DNA from: Butyrivibrio sp. LB2008
Lineage (GTDB): Bacteria > Bacillota > Clostridia > Lachnospirales > Lachnospiraceae
Assembly (NCBI RefSeq): GCF_000621565.1
Contig: NZ_JHXZ01000021.1
Span: 1-64,000 of the forward strand
Direction of reading: 5' to 3'
DNA length: 64,000 nucleotides
Position numbers and translations under genes: made by a program. How positions within the stretch are numbered: the first letter of the stretch is position 1; every line of letters starts with the position of its first letter. Below, one piece after another: positions 55,899 through 63,869 of the stretch. The notes under the pieces were generated by a model. That model searched no databases and had not been told where the DNA came from. It was given only the letters and a program-made list of their open reading frames with translations.

Positions 55899-56077
55899 AG
55901 TAAATATCTGTGTTTCAGTTATATGATTAATAAATCCAAAAATTCATCTAAATAAATAATACATAGCAATGTGGCAGTATTACTTTCGCACCTGACACCC
56001 CATTCCTATTGGCTAATACCTTGATATTACAGCATTTTCCTAGTCTTCGTCATTATCAATGCATAAAATCGGTGGTG

Positions 56078-56477
56078 CTATTTTTCTTTCAGATTCATAG
56101 CTGTTATTCTCTTTCTATACAAGGTATGCGTCTGATAAATAATCAGAACAAATACCGCAATTCCAAGCACAAAGTCTGCCGCCGTCTCTCTGGCAGTTGT
56201 TGTGATCATAGATGCTCCGGTAAAAAGAATTCTCGCTTTGCTGATATCATGTTGTATAAATAATAAATTCCCAATTATCCCTATGATTGATGCAACTGTA
56301 ATCATATTTACACACGCTTTATGGTTTTTCCCACGTATAAAAAAGAAATATGAGGCGACTGCTCCTATCCCTCCTGGGACGGTAGCTTGCATAAATTCAA
56401 CCACTGTTTTTCGAAACCACGCCATAGTATTGGCATTACCTATAAATCCATCACTAACCGCGAAACTATAAAAGTTC
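56078..56477 (-). pseudogene. C-terminal part of split XRE-membrane paralog D
   Basis: About 133 residues equal to the last third of the paralogs: a helix pair around ASYFFFIRGKNHKACVNMIT and the tail IIYQTHTLYRKRITAMNLKE. It lacks the HTH. Joining its start at AGTTC (56473-56477) to the matching AGTTC at 58091-58095 restores LLDGTFYSFAVSDG in frame with the N-terminal part, so both pieces are one gene interrupted by the insertion between them. Confidence 0.82.
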
Positions 56478-56486
56478 ATAAAATAA

Positions 56487-56842
56487 TAGGCAAAACGATA
56501 GAACTTGATGAAGAAGCTTTAAAAGTTTTGGATGGAAAATACCCATTACCCAAACCAGTAGAAGTAATTGAGGATATTGAAACTATAAAAGAATTAGCTG
56601 CAACAAGAAAAGAACTGGCAGATACAAGAAAAATACTCATAGAAAAAGAAGAGAAAATATCCGAGTTGCAGGAACAGTTATTAGTTGCTTCAAGGCAGAT
56701 TGTTCAGGCGGAAGCAATGCAACTTTTAGTGGAAGATAAAAAAGAGCAGATACAAAAAGAAATGGAAAAATCTGCTAAGCTGCAAGAAGAATTAAATCAG
56801 GAAAAAGCAAAAACTTGGATTCAAAAGTTTTTTGGGAAATGA
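56487..56842 (+). pseudogene. C-terminal part of a permuted HTH/coiled-coil protein
   Basis: From GKTIELDEEALKVLDGKY the frame continues with PLPKPVEVIED and a long coiled coil (KELAATRKELADTRKILIEK and beyond) ending TWIQKFFGK. This matches the C-terminal half of accessory proteins common on clostridial plasmids and phages, whose N-terminal half is an HTH. That half lies at 57977-58084; joining at the shared TAGGC restores HTKRVGKTIELDEE in frame. Confidence 0.65.
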
Positions 56843-56922
56843 CGCAAAAATAATATATAATAATTGCTGTAGAGAATATTTTTTAATGCTGTATTGTTAG
56901 TATGCTGGAGGGAGGGGGTTAC

Positions 56923-57221
56923 TTGAGAATAAGTATTGATAAAAAGAAAAGATTCCAAATAATAGCAATCATAATATCAATTGGATTTGTTTTAGCTGGA
57001 ATCTTCGGTAAGCGTTATTTTGAAGTTAAGGTAGATTATGAACAACGTTTAGCAGCAATAAAACCAGATATTAATAAACACAATAAAATCCTGTACATAC
57101 CTTTGTCTATAGATGCGATTGTGGTTCCATAGGAAGTGGTAATCATACATTTGTCGTAAGAGTAAGATCTCTTAATCGTCCATGGAATACATTAACTCAA
57201 AATGCAATTATTGAGGTATAA
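56923..57221 (+). pseudogene. Small membrane protein gene, apparently frameshifted
   Basis: A TTG at 56923 behind GGAGGGGG starts LRISIDKKKRFQIIAIIISI, one membrane span, then stops at 57132. From about 57090 another frame reads YRCDCGSIGSGNHTFVVRVR and ends at 57221 just before the next gene. The two together look like one gene with a frameshift. No family recognised. Confidence 0.4.
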
Positions 57222-57225
57222 ATTC

Positions 57226-57738
57226 ATGATAAAAATTAATAATAACAATATACATAATCAATATCCGAAACAAAATATAAATACTAATCATTCTGCTACT
57301 GTTTACATCCCGCCTCCACCGCCCCAAAATGGTGCAATAATCCAAAGTTATGATGTTCAACGTAATATTTATATAAATATTGCTCCTGAAAGTGATGGAA
57401 ATATGTCTGTAGATGTAATATCTCCAAAGGATAATAAAATATTAGAGCATCATTGTATAAATCCTATGGAAGTACAGCCGTCTAATGCGTCATATCTTGA
57501 AATGCTTGCTTTAGAACAACATTTATTTCTGCAAGGTAAGTGTGAACAAGGTATATTATCCGGAGTAATTGGGACTTTATATGAAAATGAAGAATTAAAT
57601 ACAAAAGCAAATTATTTAGAAGAATTAAAATACTCAGTAGATAACTTATTAAAATATACTAAGTTTGAAGATTATATAAAAAACAGACAAGCAACATATG
57701 CGATTCTTGATTGGAAACCGCAATCACAAAAAATATAA
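57226..57738 (+). CDS. Hypothetical protein of the inserted segment
   Basis: A 170-residue protein with ATG at 57226 (GAGG 9 bases before). It is Asn-rich at the N-terminus (MIKINNNNIHNQYPKQNINT), has a proline run (YIPPPPPQNG) and an acidic, soluble remainder. No family recognised. A terminator follows. Codon use is AT-rich, like the rest of the inserted segment. Confidence 0.6.
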   Translation: MIKINNNNIHNQYPKQNINTNHSATVYIPPPPPQNGAIIQSYDVQRNIYINIAPESDGNMSVDVISPKDNKILEHHCINPMEVQPSNASYLEMLALEQHLFLQGKCEQGILSGVIGTLYENEELNTKANYLEELKYSVDNLLKYTKFEDYIKNRQATYAILDWKPQSQKI

Positions 57739-57750
57739 TGGATATAAATA

Positions 57751-57779
57751 AAAAAGGTGTCTAACTAGACACCTTTTTT
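57751..57779 (+). terminator. Terminator in the inserted segment
   Basis: AAAAAGGTGTCTA, two-base loop region, TAGACACCTTTTTT: a near-perfect hairpin with flanking A and T runs, 13 bases after the stop at 57738. Confidence 0.88.
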
Positions 57780-57893
57780 ACAAGTCATTTTAAGTTTTTC
57801 GCTTTAGTATTGAATCTTAATTGTTCAAACGGTCCAGATATTCTGCAAAATCTAATTCATCAACTCTATTTGGGGGAATAAATAGCACAATGC

Positions 57894-57923
57894 TTGAAAT
57901 ATGTTTTTTACAACAAGTATAAT
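57894..57923 (+). promoter_or_regulatory. Promoter of the permuted HTH gene
   Basis: TTGAAA (57894-57899), 18 bases, TATAAT (57918-57923); the ATG at 57977 is 54 bases on, with AGGGG before it. The 150 bases between the terminator and this promoter hold no recognisable gene. Confidence 0.65.
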
Positions 57924-57976
57924 ACTTTGTATAAGGTCAACAAGTTTTAAACTTTGTAGAATAAAAGGGGATAATA

Positions 57977-58105
57977 ATGACTATTACTGAATTTGCAAAA
58001 GCTCATCATGTTCAATCACAAACGATTTCAATTTTTATTAAAAGGCATGAAGATCTTTTTGAAGGACATACTAAAAGAGTAGGCTACCTTAGTTCCATCA
58101 AGTAA
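57977..58105 (+). pseudogene. N-terminal part of the permuted HTH/coiled-coil protein
   Basis: MTITEFAKAHHVQSQTISIF and IKRHEDLFEGHTKRVG form a small HTH domain; after residue 36 the frame runs through the insertion junction into the split paralog and stops at 58105. Its C-terminal half is at 56487-56842. Confidence 0.65.
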
Positions 58106-58630
58106 AAACAGTGTTGTGAAGAAGCCCACCATAACCAATCCCATTTTCTTAGGTGTCAATGTCTCTTTTATTGCATGGTATAACGCAAACGCAAAAACAA
58201 TGATGTAAACTGCATTTCTTAGAAGCACGATTCTTTCATCTGTTGAACCATGCATGTAATTCATCGGTCTTAATTCAGTCAAAGACTTAAATGACTGGAT
58301 ACAAAAAATCATTGCTCTCTCTGCAATTTTTATAAAAAAAGATATAGCCACAATAGCATAAAGAGCTATTGTCATATTGTTTACCACTTTATTTTCAACT
58401 ACCGGATTTCTTTCCGCCACTTTTGTCATCTCCTTTTCTGATAGCAGAGTATCAAGGCTCACTTCCAGAATCTGAGATAAATTTTTTGTCGTAATAAGAT
58501 CAGGATAACGTTCACCGCGTTCCCAACGTGAAACTGATTGCCTACTCACAAACAATTGATCCGCAAGAGATTGCTGCGTCATCCCTTTCTTTTCTCTCGC
58601 TATTCTTAGTTGCTCGCCAAATTCTACCAT
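58091..58630 (-). pseudogene. N-terminal part of split XRE-membrane paralog D
   Basis: From ATG 58630 (GGAAGG upstream) the protein reads MVEFGEQLRIAREKKGMTQQ, HTH SLADQLFVSRQSVSRWERGE, linker SLDTLLSEKEMTKVAERNPV and about four membrane helices up to TTLFLLDGT, where the insertion begins; the hybrid frame continues to 58028. The remainder is at 56078-56477. The truncated protein retains the DNA-binding domain and could still bind DNA. Confidence 0.8.
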
Positions 58631-58665
58631 ATATAAAAAAATTCCTTCCAAAAAATCTATATTCT

Positions 58666-58717
58666 CATCTGCGCAAGATGTTGAAGTCAGTATCTCATTT
58701 CCCATTATTTTATACAA
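58666..58717 (-). promoter_or_regulatory. Promoter and operator of split paralog D
   Basis: Minus strand: TTGTAT (58712-58717), 17 bases, GATACT (58689-58694), then CATCTGCGCAAGATG (58666-58680 on the plus strand), an inverted repeat with CATCT/AGATG arms. Confidence 0.7.
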
Positions 58718-58733
58718 GCACCACCTAAAAAAA

Positions 58734-58756
58734 GGATGCACCTATATGGTGCATCC
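58734..58756 (-). terminator. Terminator between paralogs E and D
   Basis: GGATGCACC, TATAT, GGTGCATCC: nine perfect pairs with TTTTTTT on the minus-strand exit side. It would stop transcripts before the paralog D promoter. Confidence 0.88.
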
Positions 58757-58811
58757 GGATAAATACTGCATTTGCAGCACATTCATAAGTTTAGTTCACT
58801 ATCAAATTTCC

Positions 58812-58841
58812 GGTCCAATAACCCCGTCCCCCAGGGTCATT
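58812..58841 (-). repeat. Duplicated 3' end of the adenosine deaminase-like gene
   Basis: Thirty bases identical to 60087-60116, the end of the deaminase-like gene, including the codons for MTLGDGVIGP and, just beyond, an in-frame stop. Flanking bases are also similar (ACTATCAAATTT versus ACTATCAGATTT). It is a relic of tandem duplication. Confidence 0.88.
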
Positions 58842-58913
58842 ACATTATATGTTATTTTTTCAAAAGAAAACACCACTGAATATCACTACGGATCTTCTGT
58901 GGTGTTACACAAA

Positions 58914-59909
58914 TCAATGAGCTGATGCTTCAATAGGTTCTTTTTCTACATATAAGTCCAACGCTGCTCTGCGTTTTCTGTATAATGTAAGTGTCTGGAA
59001 AATAATTAAACCATACAACGATATATTTGTAAAAAAATCTCTTACTATAATAATTGAATCCAATGTGGCATCATCAACCGTATACTTAGTATTCTCTATC
59101 ACTTCACTCCTTCCACTAAGCATCCAGCCTATATCACCCCGAACCATATAATATGTATAATATATCGAAACAATCATGATGGCATACACCCATAATTTAC
59201 GTTTTGAACCTCGTATAAAAAAGAAATACAAAGAAATTAACAGCATTATTGCAAGTGCATAATAGGGTACATCAAATCTAAGAACAATTTCCCACCAGGG
59301 CTGATAAGATCTATATGATTCGCCATATAACTTACTACTATATGATTCGATATAGAGCGCATATCTTATGTTTGAGCAGCACCAAAAAATTCCATCGATT
59401 AAAAAAGTCAAACTGTACGAGATCAAAACAATTCCGATTCTCTTTGGAGTTTGAACATCTTTTATCGCACAATATAAGCCATAAGAAAAAATCACTATAT
59501 ATAATGCCTCTATCGTATAACCAAAAACATCTCTAAAATCGAAAATTCCATAATCAAACCTTTTAATTCCCTGCATGCCGTACCGTTCCATCAGATACTG
59601 CACTTGCTCTATAAGCCGCAACAAAACTATGTTCATATATATAGCAATCGTAACATTGTTAGCTATCTTACTTTCCACCACAGGATTCTTTTCCGCCACT
59701 TTCATCATCTCCTTCCCGGATAAAAGGTCGTCAAGACTGACACTCAGAATCTGAGATAATTTCTTTAATGTAATAATATCCGGATAACGCTCACCGCACT
59801 CCCACCGGGAAACTGTCTGCCTAGTAACATATAATTGATCGGCAAGAGCTTTTTGCGTCAATCCTTTTATCTCTCTCGCACTTCTGAGTTGTCCCCCAAA
59901 TTCGACCAT
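58914..59909 (-). CDS. XRE-HTH regulator with membrane domain, paralog E
   Basis: A 331-residue protein. MVEFGGQLRSAREIKGLTQK, HTH ALADQLYVTRQTVSRWECGE, linker SLDDLLSGKEMMKVAEKNPV, about six membrane helices with YGLYCAIKDVQTPKRIGIV and SLYFFFIRGSKRKLWVY, and the tail LYRKRRAALDLYVEKEPIEA. It has the clearest version of the shared promoter and operator. It is the last of the five paralogs and lies next to the deaminase-like gene. Confidence 0.86.
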   Translation of the reverse strand: MVEFGGQLRSAREIKGLTQKALADQLYVTRQTVSRWECGERYPDIITLKKLSQILSVSLDDLLSGKEMMKVAEKNPVVESKIANNVTIAIYMNIVLLRLIEQVQYLMERYGMQGIKRFDYGIFDFRDVFGYTIEALYIVIFSYGLYCAIKDVQTPKRIGIVLISYSLTFLIDGIFWCCSNIRYALYIESYSSKLYGESYRSYQPWWEIVLRFDVPYYALAIMLLISLYFFFIRGSKRKLWVYAIMIVSIYYTYYMVRGDIGWMLSGRSEVIENTKYTVDDATLDSIIIVRDFFTNISLYGLIIFQTLTLYRKRRAALDLYVEKEPIEASAH

Positions 59910-59941
59910 AACAAAACCGTTCCTTTCAAAATTTATATTTT

Positions 59942-59992
59942 CACCTGCAGGTGTATCAGATTTAGTATCTCGTGTCTCATATTTTTTTTCAA
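59942..59992 (-). promoter_or_regulatory. Promoter and operator of paralog E
   Basis: Minus strand: TTGAAA (59987-59992), 17 bases, GATACT (59964-59969), then the perfect 12-bp palindrome CACCTGCAGGTG (59942-59953), 33 bases before the start codon. Confidence 0.78.
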
Positions 59993-60009
59993 TAAAAAGG
60001 CATCAAAAA

Positions 60010-60034
60010 GCGGGGTTCCATAATGGTACCCCGC
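60010..60034 (-). terminator. Terminator after the deaminase-like gene
   Basis: GCGGGGTTCCA and TGGTACCCCGC pair with one mismatch around TAA, followed on the minus strand by TTTTTGATG. It lies 43 bases past the stop at 60077. Confidence 0.82.
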
Positions 60035-60076
60035 ATAAATACTGCATCTGAAGAAGATACAGTTCTTCGTTTACTA

Positions 60077-62524
60077 TCAGATTTTTGGTCCAATAACCCC
60101 GTCCCCCAGGGTCATTTCTTCATCAAAAATGTCTACATAACCTTTCAGCGAAAGCGCTTTTTGACGAAGTGTCTTGGAATGTCCCCATACCAAGATATGA
60201 GCCTTTCCTTTTCCGTTCTTGGCTTCCTGAATGAGATTGGCTGCGGCGCTGTTACCGTCAAAGGCAACGACCATCGATGGTCTTCTCTCAAATATCTCGT
60301 AGTTAAAGCTCTTGTAAATGCCCATTCCCTGAGTCTCCGTAGAAACCCGAATCCTGACATTATAAGAAAGAAGCATATCTTTTTCCTTCTCTGTTATCAT
60401 GGCAGGAACAACGGCATAGACTTTAAATTTCTTCTTGTTATTATCAAGAAGGTACTTTTCATACCCTGAAAGCTTATGGCCGATGACAAAGCAGACTTCT
60501 TCCGGACTAAGCTTATCCATAAGTGCATCAAGCTGCGCAGCGCCCTCTTTGGTCACTCTGGTAGCTCTGTTCTCAGTGTTAAAACTTCCGCCCAAGAGCA
60601 CTACCGGGAAATATGACCACGAAATTTCTCTTATGCGCTCCTTGAGTTCTTTATTGGCATCGAGCAAAAGCCCCTTTGATGAAAGTCTCCTTTCCGATAT
60701 CTTAACAGCTTTCATCTTCTCAAGAAGTACTTCCTCGATGTCTCTGTCCTTGATCAGCGCATTGAACTTCTGTTTCTTGGCTGCATAGGATGCTCTGCTT
60801 AATTCTATTATCTCTGTCTCAGCCTGCTTCATAAGGCTTATCTCATTATCCGAAAGCCCCAGCATCTTAATAAGAGACAGCTGCTCATCCACAGAATTGG
60901 TTCCGTACAAAGCCGCTCCGTCGGTTCCCTGTACGCACTTAAGTCCCTGCTTCAGATAGTGCCTAAGAGGATGTTTATCAAGTGAATTGAGGTTATTGAG
61001 TCTTACATTACTTGTAAGCTGGAACTCGATAACTACGCCATTTTCTTTGAGCTGTTTAAGGACTTCTTTGCCCTTCTTTGATCTGGGACTGTAGGTATAT
61101 AGTCCGTGTCCGAGCCTCATCCGCGGCATCTGTTGATCGGGTGCAAGGAATTCTTTTACGCACTGAATGCTGTGAGATATATTATCTTTCTGGCTGTCAT
61201 TCTCACCCGCATGAACTCTTATCACAAACGAAGGGTCTTTAGCCGCGATCTTGACTATTTCCTTGAACGCCGGCTTCAAAGTAATGATGTCATTTATCTC
61301 TTCGCCGACAAAGTCGCATCCCGCAACATATGGATCAAGTGCCGTAGCCTTCAACACTTCAAGGTTCTGCTCAAGATAATTTGAAGGAGTCACCGCATCT
61401 TTGATGATCGTAAGAGGTATCCTACGCATAGCGGCGAGGAACCTTATCATAACTCCCGTCTCTCTGTGGATACTTGGCATAACTTCGTGCACCTGCCTGA
61501 GCATATCAATGGACTCATATTTTTTTACAAGCGTGGTATCGCTTATCTCCGCATAGCATATGCCCTGTCGCTTATAATTTCTTGCTATCCACAGGAGTTT
61601 ATCCTGGAAAAGAGTATTGTTACAGTACTCAGAAGATTCTTTATCCATGAGCATCTGATTCAAAGCTTTTTTTACATCTTCATCCGGAATCTGGGAAACG
61701 CTGTGAATATCTATCTTTTCATCACATTCTTTTCCCTTGGTAAAGATATATCTGTAAATGTAAACTTTCTCAAGGTTAGTAAATACAGCCTGTCCATCCT
61801 TGATAACAGCAAGCGATCCCCTGATCTTAACAATATTGAGCTCAGCGTCGTTTAAGTTATTAAGAATAAGATCCGCAAAGTTTATAAATGTATTGTCATC
61901 GATTTTTCTGTCAAGATACTTGCCCTGAAGCTCCGATGAAGAAAGCTGTCTTGCGACTTTCTCCCTGTTCTTAAGCACACTTATCCACTGCTTCTCGGTA
62001 AGCTCGAGATTTAGTTTTTTGACATAATACAAAGGATATCTTATCTGATGATAGATTCCGAGCGCGATCAGTATATCCGCAGGAAGATTGCCGTTCATAT
62101 GCGTATGAAGATCGGTCCTGAATTTAAGATTCTTGTTTATATAGGTCTTAAAAATAGTCTTGTTAAGATCGAGCTGATACTTCTTGGTCTGGCTCATAAG
62201 TGTCTTTGCGATTGCCGGAACAGATGCCATGACTTCAACTCTTTTATCCGGAAATATCTTTGCTATCTCAACACCACGCATGCTAAATATGTAGCTCTCT
62301 TCATTATTACCATCAACAAAACAGGGAACCTCGCCCTTTGCAACAAGTTTCCCGCTCTCATCTTCAGAAAGAGTCAGTTTGCATAATGCGGCGAGGTTCC
62401 TAATAAGGTTTCCCGTATGATGGTTGGGCGTAGACAGCACAAACCACATCTTATCAAGGTCTTTATAAAGACTTACTATAATATCTTTTTCATCATCAAG
62501 AAAAAAACACGTAAAATAAGTCAT
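60077..62524 (-). CDS. Adenosine deaminase-like protein with C-terminal SLOG-like domain
   Basis: An 815-residue protein. A metal-dependent deaminase core spans about residues 135-570: HxH in TDLHTHMNGNLPADI (H140, H142), the catalytic Glu/His block IRVHAGENDSQ, RLGHGLYTY and QGTDGAALYG in place of the usual STDDP. The first 130 residues are an unknown domain. The last 180 (VVLLGGSFNTENRATRVTKE, FVIGHKLSGYEKYLLDNN) look like a SLOG/LOG-type nucleotide-binding fold. True adenosine deaminases have about 340 residues, so this is a multidomain relative, perhaps acting on a nucleotide signal. GGAAGG precedes the start, 5 bases after the upstream stop. Confidence 0.72.
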   Translation of the reverse strand: MTYFTCFFLDDEKDIIVSLYKDLDKMWFVLSTPNHHTGNLIRNLAALCKLTLSEDESGKLVAKGEVPCFVDGNNEESYIFSMRGVEIAKIFPDKRVEVMASVPAIAKTLMSQTKKYQLDLNKTIFKTYINKNLKFRTDLHTHMNGNLPADILIALGIYHQIRYPLYYVKKLNLELTEKQWISVLKNREKVARQLSSSELQGKYLDRKIDDNTFINFADLILNNLNDAELNIVKIRGSLAVIKDGQAVFTNLEKVYIYRYIFTKGKECDEKIDIHSVSQIPDEDVKKALNQMLMDKESSEYCNNTLFQDKLLWIARNYKRQGICYAEISDTTLVKKYESIDMLRQVHEVMPSIHRETGVMIRFLAAMRRIPLTIIKDAVTPSNYLEQNLEVLKATALDPYVAGCDFVGEEINDIITLKPAFKEIVKIAAKDPSFVIRVHAGENDSQKDNISHSIQCVKEFLAPDQQMPRMRLGHGLYTYSPRSKKGKEVLKQLKENGVVIEFQLTSNVRLNNLNSLDKHPLRHYLKQGLKCVQGTDGAALYGTNSVDEQLSLIKMLGLSDNEISLMKQAETEIIELSRASYAAKKQKFNALIKDRDIEEVLLEKMKAVKISERRLSSKGLLLDANKELKERIREISWSYFPVVLLGGSFNTENRATRVTKEGAAQLDALMDKLSPEEVCFVIGHKLSGYEKYLLDNNKKKFKVYAVVPAMITEKEKDMLLSYNVRIRVSTETQGMGIYKSFNYEIFERRPSMVVAFDGNSAAANLIQEAKNGKGKAHILVWGHSKTLRQKALSLKGYVDIFDEEMTLGDGVIGPKI

Positions 62525-62529
62525 ATACG

Positions 62530-63261
62530 TTATCCTTCCTGCACGTGCTTCATAAGCTCATCTACCGTCATCTTCTTGCCCGTCTGTCTCTCGTATATCT
62601 CTGCAAAAGACAAGTTCTGATCCTCGGGGTTGAGGTCAACATCCTTGGTTCTGGCCTTCCATCTGTTATCATCTGGAAGAAATGCATATGCAATATTATG
62701 CTGTTCCCACTCGTAGACCATATCATCGGCTGTTCTGTAAGATTGCATGTCGCTTCCGTGCACAGGATGCTCTTCTATAAGTGCAGAGCATATGATCTTC
62801 ATATCTTCGCTGTTTTCTATCTTATAAGAGTCTATTATCTTCCAGTTATCCTTGGTATATACTGCAGAATACTCAACTCCGTCATAAGTAAAGACATAAT
62901 TTTTGCCTTTTCCGTCAACATCATGAAGATTGATATCCGAAGCATCGCTTAAGATTCCGTCTTCCGACAAGGTTTCTTTTACTTCTTTTGCCTTTTTTAC
63001 ACCTTTCTTTACGCCTTTTTTCACCTTGCTTACAGTCTCGGAATCAGCTCCGCTTTCGAGCTTGTCTATGTCTATATCAATTCCAAGCTCTGATTCCATA
63101 AATGCGTTTGCATCGGAAACAACTCCCGATGTAACTTCTTTTGCACGTTCATAATCAACAATAAATGCTCCCAAGCCGATTATGCATATTATTCCAACCA
63201 CAATAAAAGTGCCCAGAAAAATAATTGATCCGTTTTTCTTCTTTTTATATCTTCTATTCAT
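62530..63261 (-). CDS. Membrane-anchored hypothetical protein
   Basis: A 243-residue protein: a basic start (MNRRYKKKKNG), one membrane span (IIFLGTFIVVGIICIIGLGAF), an acidic stretch, a repetitive basic helix (KVKKGVKKGVKKAKEVKE) and an outer domain (YVFTYDGVEYSAVYTKDNWK) ending EIYERQTGKKMTVDELMKHV. No family recognised; it resembles secreted lipoprotein-like domains with DNWKI repeats. The ATG at 63261 lies 7 bases after the -10 box, so the mRNA may be leaderless; longer frames reach 63354. It is the first gene of an operon with the deaminase-like protein. Confidence 0.6.
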   Translation of the reverse strand: MNRRYKKKKNGSIIFLGTFIVVGIICIIGLGAFIVDYERAKEVTSGVVSDANAFMESELGIDIDIDKLESGADSETVSKVKKGVKKGVKKAKEVKETLSEDGILSDASDINLHDVDGKGKNYVFTYDGVEYSAVYTKDNWKIIDSYKIENSEDMKIICSALIEEHPVHGSDMQSYRTADDMVYEWEQHNIAYAFLPDDNRWKARTKDVDLNPEDQNLSFAEIYERQTGKKMTVDELMKHVQEG

Positions 63262-63267
63262 ACCGTA

Positions 63268-63296
63268 ATTATAAGGGCTCATTTCTAAAAGGTCAA
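63268..63296 (-). promoter_or_regulatory. Promoter of the membrane protein/deaminase operon
   Basis: Minus strand: TTGACC (63291-63296), 17 bases, TATAAT (63268-63273). The expected start point coincides with the ATG at 63261. Confidence 0.72.
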
Positions 63297-63317
63297 AAAA
63301 GTTAATAAATATCTTCT

Positions 63318-63346
63318 TTGACACGATGATGGTTATGGTGTATTTT
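63318..63346 (+). promoter_or_regulatory. Promoter of mgsA
   Basis: TTGACA (63318-63323), 17 bases, TATTTT (63341-63346). It is divergent from the promoter at 63268-63296 with 21 bases between the -35 boxes. Confidence 0.7.
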
Positions 63347-63392
63347 GTAGACATGAGATAAAGAAAAAACGCGTAAAATAGGAGGAGTTTTC

Positions 63393-63869
63393 ATGTCAGA
63401 TACAATTACACTCACAATTCCGAAGCAGAAATCCATAGCACTTATCGCTCACGACGGGAAAAAGCCTGAGCTTATCAAGTGGTGCAAGGATAATGCCGAG
63501 ACATTAAAAAAGCATTTTCTATGCGGAACAGGCACAACGGCAAGAATGATCACAGATGCCACAAATCTTCCTGTACGCGGATATAATTCAGGTCCTTTGG
63601 GCGGTGATCAGCAGATTGGTGCAAAGATCGTAGAGGGTAAGATTAATTTCGTAGTATTCTTCTCGGATCCTCTCACAGCAGCACCTCACGATCCCGACGT
63701 AAAGGCGCTTATGAGAATTGCGCAGGTTTATGACATTCCATTTGCCAACAATAAAGCAACTGCGGATTTCCTCCTTCACTCAAGTTTCATGGATTCCGAG
63801 TACGACCACGACGTCATCAACTTCAAGCAGAACATCGCTCAGCGCGCGGAGACGTTGCCGAACGAGTGA
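63393..63869 (+). CDS. mgsA: Methylglyoxal synthase
   Basis: A 158-residue enzyme converting dihydroxyacetone phosphate to methylglyoxal and phosphate, a glycolytic bypass under phosphate limitation. IALIAHDGKKPELIKW, CGTGTTARMI (phosphate site), SGPLGGDQQIGAKI with the catalytic Asp and FFSDPLTAAPHDPDVKALMR are all intact. GGAGG precedes the ATG by 8 bases. The last 130 bases of the window after it show no gene. Confidence 0.95.
   Translation: MSDTITLTIPKQKSIALIAHDGKKPELIKWCKDNAETLKKHFLCGTGTTARMITDATNLPVRGYNSGPLGGDQQIGAKIVEGKINFVVFFSDPLTAAPHDPDVKALMRIAQVYDIPFANNKATADFLLHSSFMDSEYDHDVINFKQNIAQRAETLPNE

Larger units (their letters stand above)
56473..58095 (+). mobile_element. 1.6 kb insertion splitting paralog D, flanked by AGTTC
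   Basis: The segment 56478-58090 is AT-rich and plus-stranded, unlike its surroundings. Direct copies of AGTTC flank it (56473-56477, 58091-58095). Its own terminal gene is cut in two with ends exchanged: the C-terminal part is at the left end and the N-terminal part at the right end, as if a circular molecule had opened inside that gene on integration. No transposase or integrase is encoded inside. Confidence 0.6.

Noticed and set aside
60077..62524. RADAR (RdrA/RdrB) defence system, because of the large adenosine-deaminase-like protein
   Set aside because: No RdrA-type ATPase gene is adjacent, the partner is a small membrane-anchored protein, and the C-terminal SLOG-like domain does not fit.
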